This document shows positions 35,313 through 44,331 of a DNA stretch of 45,429 nt, one piece after another. This DNA is from Clostridia bacterium (GTDB lineage: Bacteria; Bacillota; Clostridia; Christensenellales; CAG-314): the NCBI GenBank assembly GCA_900769665.1, contig CAAGHL010000071.1, positions 1 to 45,429 on the forward strand, in the 5' to 3' direction. The first letter of the stretch is position 1; each line of letters starts with the position of its first letter. The position numbers and the translations under genes are program-made. Below the pieces are notes generated by a model that had not been told where the DNA came from, made no database searches, and was given only the letters and a program-made list of their open reading frames with translations.

Positions 35313-36668
35313 TCAACGTTCGGTCGCAAAAGATATTTCCACTGTAAATATGCCGTCGTCCACGATAAAGTCGATGTTGCCGCCGTACCGCTCAACAATC
35401 AAACTTACGCTGCGCATGCCTATTCCGTGAAAGTCCTTGTCCGCCTTGGTTGTTTGCGGCATGCCGTCGGCACGAATTTCGATATTGCCCGTGTAGTAGT
35501 TACTCATCACGATGTGCAACAAGCCTTGTTCGACATACACGTTGACGGATACAATGCGTTTGTCCACGTCGGAAAGTTTTTCCACCGCTTCCATTGCGTT
35601 GTCCATAAGGTTGCCAAACAGCACGTAAATGTCCGCCGTTTCCATAAACGACAGCTTTGCGCCGTCAATCATACAGTTGAGTTTGATGTCGTTTTTACGG
35701 CAAAGCAAACTTTTTTCGGCAAATATTACGTCCAAAGCCTCGTTGCCCGTTTTGAGCATGCTGTCGTAGATGTCAATCATGGATTCGACTTCTTTGACGG
35801 TGTTGCCGTTTGCGCCGCCCTCTGCTACGATTTGTCCGATTTGATACTTCAAGTCGTGGCACTTGCGGTTGATTAGGTCGATGTTTTCCTTGCTTATTTG
35901 ATACTGCTTGCGCTCGGTAAGCCAAATGTGGTTGGTTACCTCCAAGTCGCGCTTCAACTTTTGCACGTCAATCATGATGAACTGAATAAACAGCATAAAG
36001 AAACAGCACAAAATATTGTACACGTAGGTGGTAATCACGTTGACATACAGCACTTTTGCGTTGAGAAAGTTTTGCTCGTTGGAGTTGTACACCACAACGG
36101 CGTTTAGCACGATGTCAACAAACAGTATCAGCACAACCCAAATCAGCAACGTAGGTTTGCGCAACACAAATTCGCCGTCTTGGGCAATGCGCCGCGCAAA
36201 AAACGTGTAACACAGCGTGTACACAATGAAGTAACACAAAAAATACGCTACCACCGCCACAGCTGTATTTTGCGTGATTGTAGTAGCCGAACTGCCGTAG
36301 ATTGCGTTGGCGGTTGCGCCGCTGTCGGTGACAAGGGTTACGTACAAACTGTAAAACTGAAAAGACATATGGCGCATTGTGTATGCGGCGACGGCACAGT
36401 AGGCAATGTTGACAAAACTTTCGTTGTAACACAGCATAAGTCCGCCGACGGTTGCGGCAAACAATGCAAGAAACATAACCGAGGAGTAAAACGCATTGTA
36501 GCTGACTATCGGAAACAGCCACGCAAGCAACAACCCCACCACGCACATTGCGGCAAAACGCAACCAAAATTTACTGCGACGTTTGAGCCGCAGGGTAAAC
36601 AGAAACTCGGCAACGAGCAATTCCGCCATAAATACGACTTTGTAGACTGTCAAGCTCATTGGCGTCAC
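35313..36668 (-). CDS. AgrC-like sensor histidine kinase (GHKL type)
   Basis: A 451-aa membrane kinase. About six or seven hydrophobic helices (residues 1-220) form the sensor, with no large extracellular domain, as in AgrC-type peptide receptors. The phospho-acceptor region is NRKCHDLKYQIG (near 265). The ATPase domain has the N box NLMDNAMEAV (near 360) and the G box HGIGMRSV (near 420). It overlaps the response-regulator gene by 4 bases and is paired with it. The ligand is unknown; no AgrB- or AgrD-like gene is adjacent. A helix-embedded sensor could also respond to membrane stress. Confidence 0.88.
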   Translation of the reverse strand: MTPMSLTVYKVVFMAELLVAEFLFTLRLKRRSKFWLRFAAMCVVGLLLAWLFPIVSYNAFYSSVMFLALFAATVGGLMLCYNESFVNIAYCAVAAYTMRHMSFQFYSLYVTLVTDSGATANAIYGSSATTITQNTAVAVVAYFLCYFIVYTLCYTFFARRIAQDGEFVLRKPTLLIWVVLILFVDIVLNAVVVYNSNEQNFLNAKVLYVNVITTYVYNILCCFFMLFIQFIMIDVQKLKRDLEVTNHIWLTERKQYQISKENIDLINRKCHDLKYQIGQIVAEGGANGNTVKEVESMIDIYDSMLKTGNEALDVIFAEKSLLCRKNDIKLNCMIDGAKLSFMETADIYVLFGNLMDNAMEAVEKLSDVDKRIVSVNVYVEQGLLHIVMSNYYTGNIEIRADGMPQTTKADKDFHGIGMRSVSLIVERYGGNIDFIVDDGIFTVEISFATER

Positions 36669-37390
36669 CTCAAATTTTTGTCAATTTCGTGTTTGCCGTA
36701 GTAGTCGGCAACTGCTTGCAAAAAAGACTTTTTCTTTGGGCGGGATATTGCCAACCAATCGTTGCCAACCTTAACGGAGTTGTCGCGGATTTCCGAAACG
36801 TATTTGAGATTGACCAAGTAACACTGGTTGCACAGCACAAAATCTCGGTTTTTCAACTGTTCTTCCACGGCGCGCATAGATCCGCGACTTTCCACATTGC
36901 CGTCGCTTGTATGGTACACAATGTCGTGATCGGCAATTTCCACGTAAAGTATGCAGGAACTGAACACCTTTTTGATGTATTGCTTGCCGCGCACGATGAT
37001 TTGTGTATCGTCAGTGCTTTGCACACGTTGCATAATGCGAGTGAATTTGAGGAAAAAGCTGCTGTACGTCAGCGGTTTTAGGATGAAGTCGAATGCGCCC
37101 ACCTCGTAACCGCCAACGGCAAACTGCGCCATGTTGGTGACGAAAACAAGCACGATGTTGCCGTCGATTTCTCGCAACCTACGCGAGGCTTCCATGCCAT
37201 TCATCCCCGGCAACTCGATGTCCATAAAAACAACGTCGTAGTCGGGACGGTAGTCAGTGAGGAACTGCTCGGCGGAACCGAACGTAAAGCAAGCAAATTG
37301 TTCGTTTTTCTCGCTGCCGTAACGCTTCAAGTAGTCGCACAGCATTTTTTGCGCAACGCCGTCGTCCTCTATTATTGCAATGTTTCTCAT
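36665..37390 (-). CDS. LytTR-family response regulator
   Basis: A 241-aa two-component regulator: an N-terminal receiver with acidic pocket Asp9-Asp10 and phospho-acceptor Asp57 (FMDIELPGMNG), and a C-terminal LytTR DNA-binding domain (about 140-238). ATG 37390 (MRNIAIIEDD) is preferred to an upstream in-frame ATG at 37411 because GGAG lies 6 bases before it and receivers start there. First gene of the pair with the AgrC-like kinase. LytTR regulators often control peptides, cell-wall or surface functions; here the neighbours suggest glycan use. Confidence 0.92.
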   Translation of the reverse strand: MRNIAIIEDDGVAQKMLCDYLKRYGSEKNEQFACFTFGSAEQFLTDYRPDYDVVFMDIELPGMNGMEASRRLREIDGNIVLVFVTNMAQFAVGGYEVGAFDFILKPLTYSSFFLKFTRIMQRVQSTDDTQIIVRGKQYIKKVFSSCILYVEIADHDIVYHTSDGNVESRGSMRAVEEQLKNRDFVLCNQCYLVNLKYVSEIRDNSVKVGNDWLAISRPKKKSFLQAVADYYGKHEIDKNLR

Positions 37391-37511
37391 ATTTTTCTCC
37401 GTTTTTGCCAAGGTAAAGCTTGTAATAACGACTAAATCAAACCAATGTTATTCGTTGTCATCACTATCGGTTTTACAAGTTTGACGGCAAATGTAAACCC
37501 TATATATTTTT

Positions 37512-37540
37512 AGCCTACACTGTAAAACAATACTTGTCAA
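37512..37540 (-). promoter_or_regulatory. promoter of the two-component operon
   Basis: Minus-strand consensus -35 TTGACA (37535-37540), 17-bp spacer, -10 TAGGCT (37512-37517, weak). Confidence 0.5.
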
Positions 37541-37686
37541 TACCTTTTTTACAAAAAATTTTGTGTTTTTTCACGCGCCGTAACGACATAAAATACTACG
37601 CAAAACACGTTGAAATTACGGTGTCAAACAAAGATAACGTCCGCCTTGCAAGCATACAAAATGCTGCAAAACGGACGAAAAAATTG

Positions 37687-37709
37687 ATACGTATTAAAAT
37701 TTTTACTAC
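37687..37709 (+). repeat. oriented ATACGTAT intergenic motif, copy 5
   Basis: ATACGTAT (37687-37694), A/T run, then ACTAC with CTAC at offsets 12-15. Confidence 0.55.
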
Positions 37710-37746
37710 ATGACATCAGCAAGCGACATCATGCAAACGGTCACAT

Positions 37747-39546
37747 TCATGCTTCGGTTTGCGTTTCCCCTTGTGTTGCCGTAGTTGCGTTGCGCTTGTC
37801 GATTTCCGCAAGCATCATGTCGTAGTATTCCTCGTCAATAATAAACTTTTTGTTTTGTATAACGAGTGCAACGACAATCAATACGGCAGGCACGACGGAA
37901 ACTGCCGCGCGCACCCACAACCGCATGCCGAGGTCGCGATTGCCGTAAAAGTGATTGTCCGCCACATTGTGATTTTTGTCACGTATCACCGCCGTACTTT
38001 TTGCGGTAAGTAGTCCCGTATCGTTCAAATCGCCCAATGTGTAATCTTCCGCAACGCCGTCGCCGTCGATATCCACATACATGTCGAGTATCGCCTGCAT
38101 ATATTGTGCTTCTATTTGATAATTGGCAAGCACGCCGCCTTTCAATTCCTTGTTGTATTTGGCATTGATTGCTTGCACTTCGCTGTCCGTCTTGCCGACA
38201 ATTTCTGCGGCATATTCCTTGTAGATTCCTTGCAAGGTGGACACATACACAGCCTTATTTGCTACGTCGGCTTGGTCAAAAAATTTCTTTTGCACTTCCA
38301 TCGCCGAAATGTTTTGACTGAGTAAATACACACCCGACACAAGCAACACCACCGTAGTAAACGCCATTTTCAATGCGTCGGACATCTTTGCCATAAACGG
38401 GCGCAGCGTGGACACAACAGCCTCGTTACGTTCGCCCTGCTTGTACTCGTTGTACTCCACACAGTTGGTCATATTGATTATGCTTGCCATGTAGAATATC
38501 GCTTGCCCGCTAAACACCAACACGCCAAACAGCGACAGCGTAAGCAAATTGAAAGGCAATATGTCCGTCCAGCCCAACAACGCCACGCCCAAGTAACCGA
38601 CGCATGCAACGATTACCGAGATTTTTTGCAATCTACGCCGTCCGAGTTTCTTGGCAAGCATGGGATAAAACACCTGCGCCGCAATGTTGACCACGCCGAA
38701 CACCACTATGAACAAAATGGTATCTCCGTTGTAGCCGATTTCCAAGTAGTACAAATTGTATGCGAGCGCAACCAACAAACCGCTACCCACACTGTAAAAC
38801 AACATACTGAGCGTCATCCACAACACTTGGTCGTTGCTTTTGATAGTTTGCCACATACGCTTTAAGGATATTTTTTCGTTTACTTCCATTTCCGCGCGCG
38901 GACGTTCCTTTATCAACAACGCCATGCCTACCTGCATAAAGACAAACACCGCAGTAATGATTACCGAGTTGAGCGAATAGGCTTGTCTGACGTTGCCCGG
39001 TGCAAGAAAAGTAACCAAACCTTGAGCAATAAACGCACCTACGCCGGCAAAAACAACGGTAAGCATTGTGGCGGAATTGCGCTGTTCCTTTTTGCTGGAC
39101 AGACTTGCAAGCATGGACCAGTAGCCAATGTCGTTCATGGTAAAGGAACTTTCCCACAACAAATACAACACGCCCATTACTGCAACAAATCCCCAACCGC
39201 CAAGCGTATCGGGCAAATTGAACATTGCTAAAATACATGCCCCCGTACACACCGCTCCGATGAGAATCCACGGACGGAATTTTCCCATCTTCATATGCGT
39301 GCCTTCGATTATCGCACCCATCATCGGATCGTTGACAGCGTCCCAAATTCGCCCTACTACACCGATAAGCAGGCTTATCGTTAAAAACTGTTCCGCCGTC
39401 ATACTTACGCCGAATTGTATGTACGTCAGCAAAAACGAGCCTATTAGTTGATACGCCATGTCACGGCCTATCCCGGAAATGCCGAACAACCATTTGTTGC
39501 GATTAAACCGTTTGTCCTCCGCCGATACCGTTTGTGTGTTTGCCAT
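37747..39546 (-). CDS. GPH-family sugar:cation symporter with a large insertion
   Basis: A 599-aa membrane transporter of the glycoside-pentoside-hexuronide family (MelB-like), which imports sugars or oligosaccharides with a cation. Early residues GIGRDMAYQLIGSFLLTYI and RIWDAVNDPMMG near 65 are family signatures. Usual length is about 450; here an extra stretch of roughly 140 residues (about 400-540) sits before the last membrane helix and contains an EF-hand- or dockerin-like loop, Asp492-Ile-Asp494-Gly-Asp496-Gly. ATG 39546 is preferred to 39570 because AGGGAG lies 6 bases before it. Its likely substrates are products of the GH16 and GH3 enzymes. Confidence 0.85.
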   Translation of the reverse strand: MANTQTVSAEDKRFNRNKWLFGISGIGRDMAYQLIGSFLLTYIQFGVSMTAEQFLTISLLIGVVGRIWDAVNDPMMGAIIEGTHMKMGKFRPWILIGAVCTGACILAMFNLPDTLGGWGFVAVMGVLYLLWESSFTMNDIGYWSMLASLSSKKEQRNSATMLTVVFAGVGAFIAQGLVTFLAPGNVRQAYSLNSVIITAVFVFMQVGMALLIKERPRAEMEVNEKISLKRMWQTIKSNDQVLWMTLSMLFYSVGSGLLVALAYNLYYLEIGYNGDTILFIVVFGVVNIAAQVFYPMLAKKLGRRRLQKISVIVACVGYLGVALLGWTDILPFNLLTLSLFGVLVFSGQAIFYMASIINMTNCVEYNEYKQGERNEAVVSTLRPFMAKMSDALKMAFTTVVLLVSGVYLLSQNISAMEVQKKFFDQADVANKAVYVSTLQGIYKEYAAEIVGKTDSEVQAINAKYNKELKGGVLANYQIEAQYMQAILDMYVDIDGDGVAEDYTLGDLNDTGLLTAKSTAVIRDKNHNVADNHFYGNRDLGMRLWVRAAVSVVPAVLIVVALVIQNKKFIIDEEYYDMMLAEIDKRNATTATQGETQTEA

Positions 39547-39652
39547 CGGATACTCCCTGTTAGCTGTCAAGGTAAAACCTTACAACCGAATTTTATAAAC
39601 ACTCCAACGCGCGCAAAATGCAATAGAAAACATATCCGCCGCGTTGTTTGTT

Positions 39653-39681
39653 CTCATATACAGTATATCACATAATGTCAA
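39653..39681 (-). promoter_or_regulatory. promoter of the symporter gene with operator-like dyad
   Basis: Minus-strand -35 TTGACA (39676-39681), 17-bp spacer, -10 TATGAG (39653-39658). A near-palindrome CATATACAGTATATC (39655-39669) overlaps the -10. Confidence 0.5.
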
Positions 39682-39737
39682 ACAATTGTTAAATAATGAA
39701 ATATTTTATATATTATTTTGCTATTAAATGCAACTTT

Positions 39738-39766
39738 AAAAAGCGGCACGACCTTGGTCGCACCGC
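39738..39766 (-). terminator. terminator after the RCC1-like remnant
   Basis: Stem GCGGTGCGACC/GGTCGTGCCGC (11 pairs, two G-U) followed by five T residues in the minus sense. Confidence 0.7.
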
Positions 39767-39795
39767 CGTTGTGGATTTGTTTTGACTGTAAATTT

Positions 39796-39912
39796 GATTA
39801 AGGATTTGTTACGAAGTCTATTCCGCGCAAGTCGATGTAACTTACCATGGAAATCGGGTTGTAGAAATCTGCAATTTGCAGCTTGTTTTCCGCAATTTTT
39901 CATGCGGTTTTC
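39796..39912 (-). pseudogene. possible C-terminal coding remnant
   Basis: One minus frame reads coherently (ENKLQIADFYNPISMVSYID and on) to a TAA near 39798, with an in-frame TGA not far upstream and no start signal. It may be a separate remnant, or the 3' end of the same broken gene as the RCC1-like piece, out of frame. Confidence 0.25.
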
Positions 39913-40233
39913 CTATTTTAATTCAACCGTTGTCGGTTTTAGTCCTACCCCATAGTCATTGGTTCCGTTTCCAAATGCACCGTAGGGGTTAGAACCCCAA
40001 AAGTACAAATCGCCGTTTTCGTCCAATGCCATACAGCAATAGATAGAGGCAAAGACATTGGTATACTTGGTGCCTCTTGTTGTTTGCACAGGCATATCGG
40101 AATCTTTCATTGTGCCGTTTCCAAACCTTCCAAATGCATTATCTCCCCACACCCAAATATTACCCTTTTCGTCAATTGCTAATGAGTGATAGTATCCACA
40201 AAAAACACTGACAACATGTCCGACAAAAAACAC
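39913..40233 (-). pseudogene. truncated RCC1-repeat protein
   Basis: The 106 codons encode parts of RCC1/BNR-type beta-propeller repeats (YYHSLAIDEKGNIWVWGDN, FGRFGNGT, then CCMALDENGDLYFWGSN and GAFGNGT). RCC1 proteins normally have seven such repeats and, in bacteria, a signal peptide. Here fewer than two are left. The apparent GTG start at 40233 lies at the base of another gene's terminator, with no Shine-Dalgarno and no signal peptide. It is best read as a decayed fragment of a surface or secreted protein. Confidence 0.55.
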
Positions 40234-40236
40234 ACT

Positions 40237-40265
40237 AAAAAAGGCTTCCGCGTTTGCGAAAGCCT
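40237..40265 (-). terminator. terminator of the 496-aa lipoprotein gene
   Basis: Stem AGGCTTTCGC/GCGGAAGCCT (one G-U) followed by six T residues in the minus sense, 18 bp beyond the stop. Confidence 0.85.
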
Positions 40266-40282
40266 CAATATTTGTATTTAGA

Positions 40283-41773
40283 CTATTTCTTTTCTTTTTC
40301 TTCGGCGGTCAACGTGATTGTTGCAGAGGAAGAGTTTTTATTGGTGGTTGCGTCAAACTTGACAACGGACACACTGCCGCTTGCAAGGGTAAACACGTAT
40401 GTGTAGGTGTTTTCGCCGCTTGTGAAGGTGAGGCTGTCGGGCACCGACCAACCCGTTGCCGTCGTGGACAGATTGTTACCAATCACTTTGCCTGTGGTTT
40501 GGGTGGTTGTCGCGTCGAGGTCGAGCTTGTAGTTGATGCTGTTTGCCGTGTAGTACAGGTACTTGCCTTCGATCTTGTTGATGGTGATGGAGTACACGTT
40601 TTCGTTGGCAACAAGCAATTTGGCGGGTTCGGTAGCGTTGGTCGCACTGTAGATATTGTAGTACGTTTCGCCGTTTTGCGTTTCGCTCTTGGTGTAGATG
40701 ATTCTGTCACCGTAGCCGAAGTAGGTCAATGTCGTGTCACAGTAGACGGTTTCTTTGCCTTGCTCCGTAACGCCGTTTGCGTAGTAAAGCTTGCTGTCGG
40801 AAGTGCCGTCCACTTTCTTGGTGAAGTACACGTAACCGTTGTTGACGCTTTTGATTGTCAAACTGTTGTGGTCGTCGTGTCCGTCTTCACTCTTGGGATT
40901 GGTGACGTAGATTTCGATTTTGCTGTCGCCGGGTTTGAAGTGGCAAATGTCGCCGTCGGCGTCGGTGAAGAACAAACCGCACACTTCGCCGTCGGAGTTT
41001 TTGTCAAAGTTGACGTTGGAAAGCACCGTGCCGGTCTTCTCCTCATCGTCCTTCTTGGCATCGTCCGCAGCCTTGTCTTTGTCAAGGATCAACTCCGTAG
41101 CCTTTTTGTCGCCTACTTTGAGGGAGAACAAATGATTGTCTTGCACGTAGGTTGCATACACGTCGTTGCCTACCTTGCTGAGAAGTACTTGCGCACTGTT
41201 GCTTGTAAACACGTAATGACGTGTAGCTTCGGCTTCGCTACCGTCAAGCTTGACGCTTTTAAGCACCAATTGGCTGTTAAGCTTGCTGCCGCCTGCGGTA
41301 AGTTCGTCGTTGGGCGTCAAATAGTACAGTCTGCCGTCGAAAACATAAATACCGTTAAGCGCGGTATTTGTGGTGTTGTTGGTGTAATACACGTTGGGCA
41401 CCACTATTTTGGCATTTTTACGTACGTATTCGGCAATTTCCTTCGCAATCGTGGAAGAAGACTTGTTGTCGCTGGCAGCCTTGTTGAAGACTTCCTCGAA
41501 GTCGGAAACTTTCATGCAAACAACTTGTCCCACACGGATTTCGTCCGAATAAGAGTTTGCTACTGTAGCGTCGCTTTGGTAACCGTTGACATACAAAATG
41601 TAGTCGCCGTATCTAACCGCGATACCGCCGTTTCCGTCCACGTCGTTGGTGGTAGGCAGGCTAAACGGTTTGAATGCCGCCGTAGGTGTGCATGCTCCCA
41701 AAACGGTGACAAGCAACATACAAACTGCGACAAAAATAATTGCAGAAATTTTTTGTGTTGAATTTTTGAACAT
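40283..41773 (-). CDS. surface lipoprotein of unknown function
   Basis: A 496-aa lipoprotein (lipobox LGAC, Cys27). The mature part is mostly beta strands with recurring YYxxN, VYFTKK and DGxLYY-like segments, similar in feel to DUF5050/beta-propeller surface proteins, and an acidic low-complexity stretch (DKAADDAKKDDEEK, near 245). No catalytic motif is seen. It ends in a charged EEKEKK tail. It has a strong promoter and its own terminator, so it is a single-gene unit. Function unknown. Confidence 0.85.
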   Translation of the reverse strand: MFKNSTQKISAIIFVAVCMLLVTVLGACTPTAAFKPFSLPTTNDVDGNGGIAVRYGDYILYVNGYQSDATVANSYSDEIRVGQVVCMKVSDFEEVFNKAASDNKSSSTIAKEIAEYVRKNAKIVVPNVYYTNNTTNTALNGIYVFDGRLYYLTPNDELTAGGSKLNSQLVLKSVKLDGSEAEATRHYVFTSNSAQVLLSKVGNDVYATYVQDNHLFSLKVGDKKATELILDKDKAADDAKKDDEEKTGTVLSNVNFDKNSDGEVCGLFFTDADGDICHFKPGDSKIEIYVTNPKSEDGHDDHNSLTIKSVNNGYVYFTKKVDGTSDSKLYYANGVTEQGKETVYCDTTLTYFGYGDRIIYTKSETQNGETYYNIYSATNATEPAKLLVANENVYSITINKIEGKYLYYTANSINYKLDLDATTTQTTGKVIGNNLSTTATGWSVPDSLTFTSGENTYTYVFTLASGSVSVVKFDATTNKNSSSATITLTAEEKEKK

Positions 41774-41787
41774 TGTTATACTACTCC

Positions 41788-42180
41788 TTATGTACTACTA
41801 CATAGGCTTTTATTATACCCGATGTTCAACAAAAATGCAACACTTTTTGGCAAAATGCCCGAAAAAAAAGAATGTCTATTGTAGTAATAAATACATGTTA
41901 GGTCTAAACACAAGCAAAAAGCCCCTATTTTTGTGATTAAAAGGTAAAAAATCCACAAAAAAAACCGAAAGTGTCTGTAAATTTCGTCCGTCGCTTGACT
42001 GTAAGTGCGTTCCGACAAGCCGACAAACAAGGCAAAACGAGAACCGTGGATTTCTCGTGATAACATTTCTCCACCTTGTTGCGGCGGTTCCGTCACAACC
42101 ACTCCGAAATATCTGTCACGTTCGCAACACGACATTACATGCCAAAACGGCAACCGACGGTCAAAATTTGCCGGTATATC
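41788..42180. other. intergenic stretch with an orphan open frame
   Basis: A minus-strand frame from about 42198 to 41788 is open (it includes SREIHGSRFALFVGLSERTY). Its only long start is a TTG inside the ypeB terminator and its end overlaps the promoter of the lipoprotein gene. An internal ATG at 42135 lacks a clear ribosome site. It may be a relic or a chance frame in a structured region. Confidence 0.3.
41812..41840 (-). promoter_or_regulatory. promoter of the 496-aa lipoprotein gene
   Basis: Minus-strand -35 TTGCAT (41835-41840), 17-bp spacer, perfect -10 TATAAT (41812-41817). AAGGAG at 41784-41789 is the ribosome site for ATG 41773. Confidence 0.75.
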
Positions 42181-42213
42181 AAAAGGCGCGACGTCCAAAA
42201 CTTACGCCGCGCC
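42181..42213 (-). terminator. terminator of the sleB-ypeB operon
   Basis: Stem GGCGCGGCGT/ACGTCGCGCC (one G-U) with a 9-base loop and four T residues in the minus sense, 53 bp beyond ypeB. Confidence 0.7.
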
Positions 42214-42265
42214 ATTATTTTTCCACCGTCGTTTATTTTTGAAAACACATCTTCCTTGCCACAAC

Positions 42266-43600
42266 CTACATGACAGTGTGTCCTTCCGTGTTTTTGATAA
42301 CCTTGAAGATGTCGACTTCCGCACCGCTTGCGCTGTCTATAAACACGTAGTACTGCCTACCGTCACGCTCGCACTCGAACTGCCAGCACGCATACAACTT
42401 GCCATTGCTTTCCGCAATGCAACGAGTAGCGTTTGTTACCGCTAAGCCGTCGGCAAGCTTTGCCTTTGCTTTGGATTCTGCAAGAGCGCCGAACTCGGGC
42501 AAGTCTATGCCGCGATTGACTAGGTATGCCTTGGCTTCCACGCCGATAACCTTGCCGTTACCGCCTACCGCCACTTTGACTAACTGCGGATAAACAATTG
42601 CTCCGTCGACAACGGGCGCACAATTGACGTAGGTTGCGTAGTCGGCATTTTTGCTGACCCAAATGCCTCGCACATCGTAGCCGAGCTTGGCGCAAAACGC
42701 TTCCGCCGCGGCAATAGCTTGCTTGGCAGTTATGGAATTAGCTTCACCGCCATCGTCGGCAACATACTCGCAAACGTCGCCTGCCGCAGTTACGGACACT
42801 CTGCCGTGCGGCACTTCGTACCCGAAAAGCTTGTTTTCGCCGTTGATTGCGCCGACGTAGGTTGCCGCACCGAAAAGCTCGACAAGCTTGGCTTTGCGTT
42901 GCTTTTCCGTCAATGATTTTTCGATACGTATGCGTTTTTTCTGCACCGAGTCGGAAAAAGGTCCGTCGTAAATGAGCTTTTCGTAGGCAAACTCCTTGTC
43001 GTCTACATCGTTGAGATTGTCGGACAGACTGCCCACGCCGCCCATGCCCGTGCCGTTGGTCATAAACATACCGCTGTCGCCCTCTTGATAGGCTTGCAAA
43101 AATTCGTACATGTTGGTCGCCACGTCGTCAAGACTGTCCAATGCGGCTTTGTCGACGGCGGAAAGAGTTTCACCACTTGCAAGCTTGCCGACAAGGTATT
43201 GCGCATAGTCGCCCGTTTGGTTGACAAACTTTTGACAGTGCATCAGCTTGTCGCTAGCCTCGACGGGAAGCGTGCCGAACTGCTCGTTGAGTTGGCTTGC
43301 GCATATGGCAACCTTGGTGAGTAGCTTTGCTTGAGTTTGCGGACTGTCCGATACCACCGCTTTGCCGAGGTTGGCGTCCATGTTTTTCATGCCGTCGCAC
43401 GCAAGATAAAGCGCTTGGCGGTAGGTGTTTTCACGAGAAATTTTGTACACGTTTTCGTCGGTGACGGTGGACATCTTGACGTAAGAATCACGTTGCGAGG
43501 TCATTATGCCGAGATACACCGCAAAACCGACGGCAAATACGGCAATCACCGCAAAGAAAATAGTCCAAAACGTACCGACTTGCTTGTTTGTTTTTATCAC
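42266..43600 (-). CDS. ypeB: germination protein YpeB
   Basis: YpeB is the partner that stabilises and localises the cortex-lytic enzyme SleB in the spore. The 444-aa protein has an N-terminal membrane anchor (about 10-32, FWTIFFAVIAVFAVGFAVYLG), a helical region, and C-terminal PepSY-like repeats (TAKQAIAAAEAFCAKLGYDV and SKAKAKLADGL). Length and architecture match the family. It follows sleB by 9 bases in the same operon, the usual order. ypeB contains one ATACGTAT (42924). Confidence 0.92.
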   Translation of the reverse strand: MIKTNKQVGTFWTIFFAVIAVFAVGFAVYLGIMTSQRDSYVKMSTVTDENVYKISRENTYRQALYLACDGMKNMDANLGKAVVSDSPQTQAKLLTKVAICASQLNEQFGTLPVEASDKLMHCQKFVNQTGDYAQYLVGKLASGETLSAVDKAALDSLDDVATNMYEFLQAYQEGDSGMFMTNGTGMGGVGSLSDNLNDVDDKEFAYEKLIYDGPFSDSVQKKRIRIEKSLTEKQRKAKLVELFGAATYVGAINGENKLFGYEVPHGRVSVTAAGDVCEYVADDGGEANSITAKQAIAAAEAFCAKLGYDVRGIWVSKNADYATYVNCAPVVDGAIVYPQLVKVAVGGNGKVIGVEAKAYLVNRGIDLPEFGALAESKAKAKLADGLAVTNATRCIAESNGKLYACWQFECERDGRQYYVFIDSASGAEVDIFKVIKNTEGHTVM

Positions 43601-43609
43601 GCGCGCCTC

Positions 43610-44308
43610 CTAAATACAAAAGATGTGTTTGCCGATTGTGACAATTTGCTTGCGCGACCAAATCCATTTGCTGGTTGCCGTTGCAGGGTTGAAGTAGTAC
43701 AACGCGCCGCCGCTGGGATCCCAACCATTGAGAGCGTCCTGCGCCGCACGCGTGCACTCGTCGTTGGTGCCGAGGTTAATTTGTCCGTCGGACACGCAGG
43801 TGAATGCGCCGTTTTGGTAGATTACACCGCTGATGGTATTGGGGAAGGACGAACTTGCCACGCGATTGAGTATAACTGCGCCTACGGCAACCTTGCCGGT
43901 GTAACTTTCGCCGCGCGCCTCGCCGTAAATGCAACAACTTAGTAGGTACAAATCGCTGTTGCTTACTTTGTTTGCCGTCGTTGTGCCGCTACTTGCCGTG
44001 CTTCCGCTGAGGGATACGCCCATTGCCTTTGCCGTGGCGGAGCCGACAATGCCGTCGACCGTCAAGCCGTTTTTGCGTTGGAAATACATTACGGCGTTTT
44101 TGGTTTGCGTGCCGAATATGCCGTCCACACTGCCGTTGTAGTAACCCCAACGTTTCAATTTGGTTTGTATGGTCTTGACGATTTGCCCGCGAGAACCCGT
44201 CTTGACCACGGCGGCATTGGCGTACACACCGTAGGCAACAAGCAACGCCGCAAGCGTAAGTGCCGCAAGCACAAGCGCAACAAACCGAACTTTGCTGTTA
44301 GTTGTCAA
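43610..44308 (-). CDS. sleB: spore cortex-lytic enzyme SleB
   Basis: SleB is a lytic transglycosylase that degrades spore cortex peptidoglycan during germination. The 232-aa protein has a signal peptide (about 1-33), a peptidoglycan-binding domain (SRGQIVKTIQTKLKRWGYYN, about 38-95) and the SleB/CwlJ hydrolase domain with catalytic Glu in YGEARGE. The start is TTG 44308: AAGGAGG lies 8 bases before it and the signal peptide begins there; an upstream ATG frame (44392) lies in the preceding terminator. A forespore-type promoter precedes it. Confidence 0.94.
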   Translation of the reverse strand: MTTNSKVRFVALVLAALTLAALLVAYGVYANAAVVKTGSRGQIVKTIQTKLKRWGYYNGSVDGIFGTQTKNAVMYFQRKNGLTVDGIVGSATAKAMGVSLSGSTASSGTTTANKVSNSDLYLLSCCIYGEARGESYTGKVAVGAVILNRVASSSFPNTISGVIYQNGAFTCVSDGQINLGTNDECTRAAQDALNGWDPSGGALYYFNPATATSKWIWSRKQIVTIGKHIFCI

Positions 44309-44316
44309 GGTAATTA

Positions 44317-44323
44317 CCTCCTT
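44317..44323 (-). promoter_or_regulatory. Shine-Dalgarno fixing the TTG start of sleB
   Basis: A perfect AAGGAGG 8 bases before TTG 44308. Confidence 0.85.
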
Positions 44324-44331
44324 TTTGTCGA

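Larger units (their letters stand above)
37391..37746. other. intergenic stretch upstream of the two-component pair
   Basis: Apart from the promoter, it holds a long hairpin (CGTCCG ... CGGACG, 37638-37677) without a T tract in the sense of the upstream symporter gene, and one ATACGTAT motif (37687). Confidence 0.5.

Noticed and set aside
37638..37677. Terminator of the symporter gene
   Set aside because: The hairpin has no T tract on the transcribed side; left as an unexplained hairpin.
41788..42198. 136-codon minus-strand gene
   Set aside because: Its start lies in the ypeB terminator and its end in the promoter of the lipoprotein gene; kept only as an orphan open stretch.
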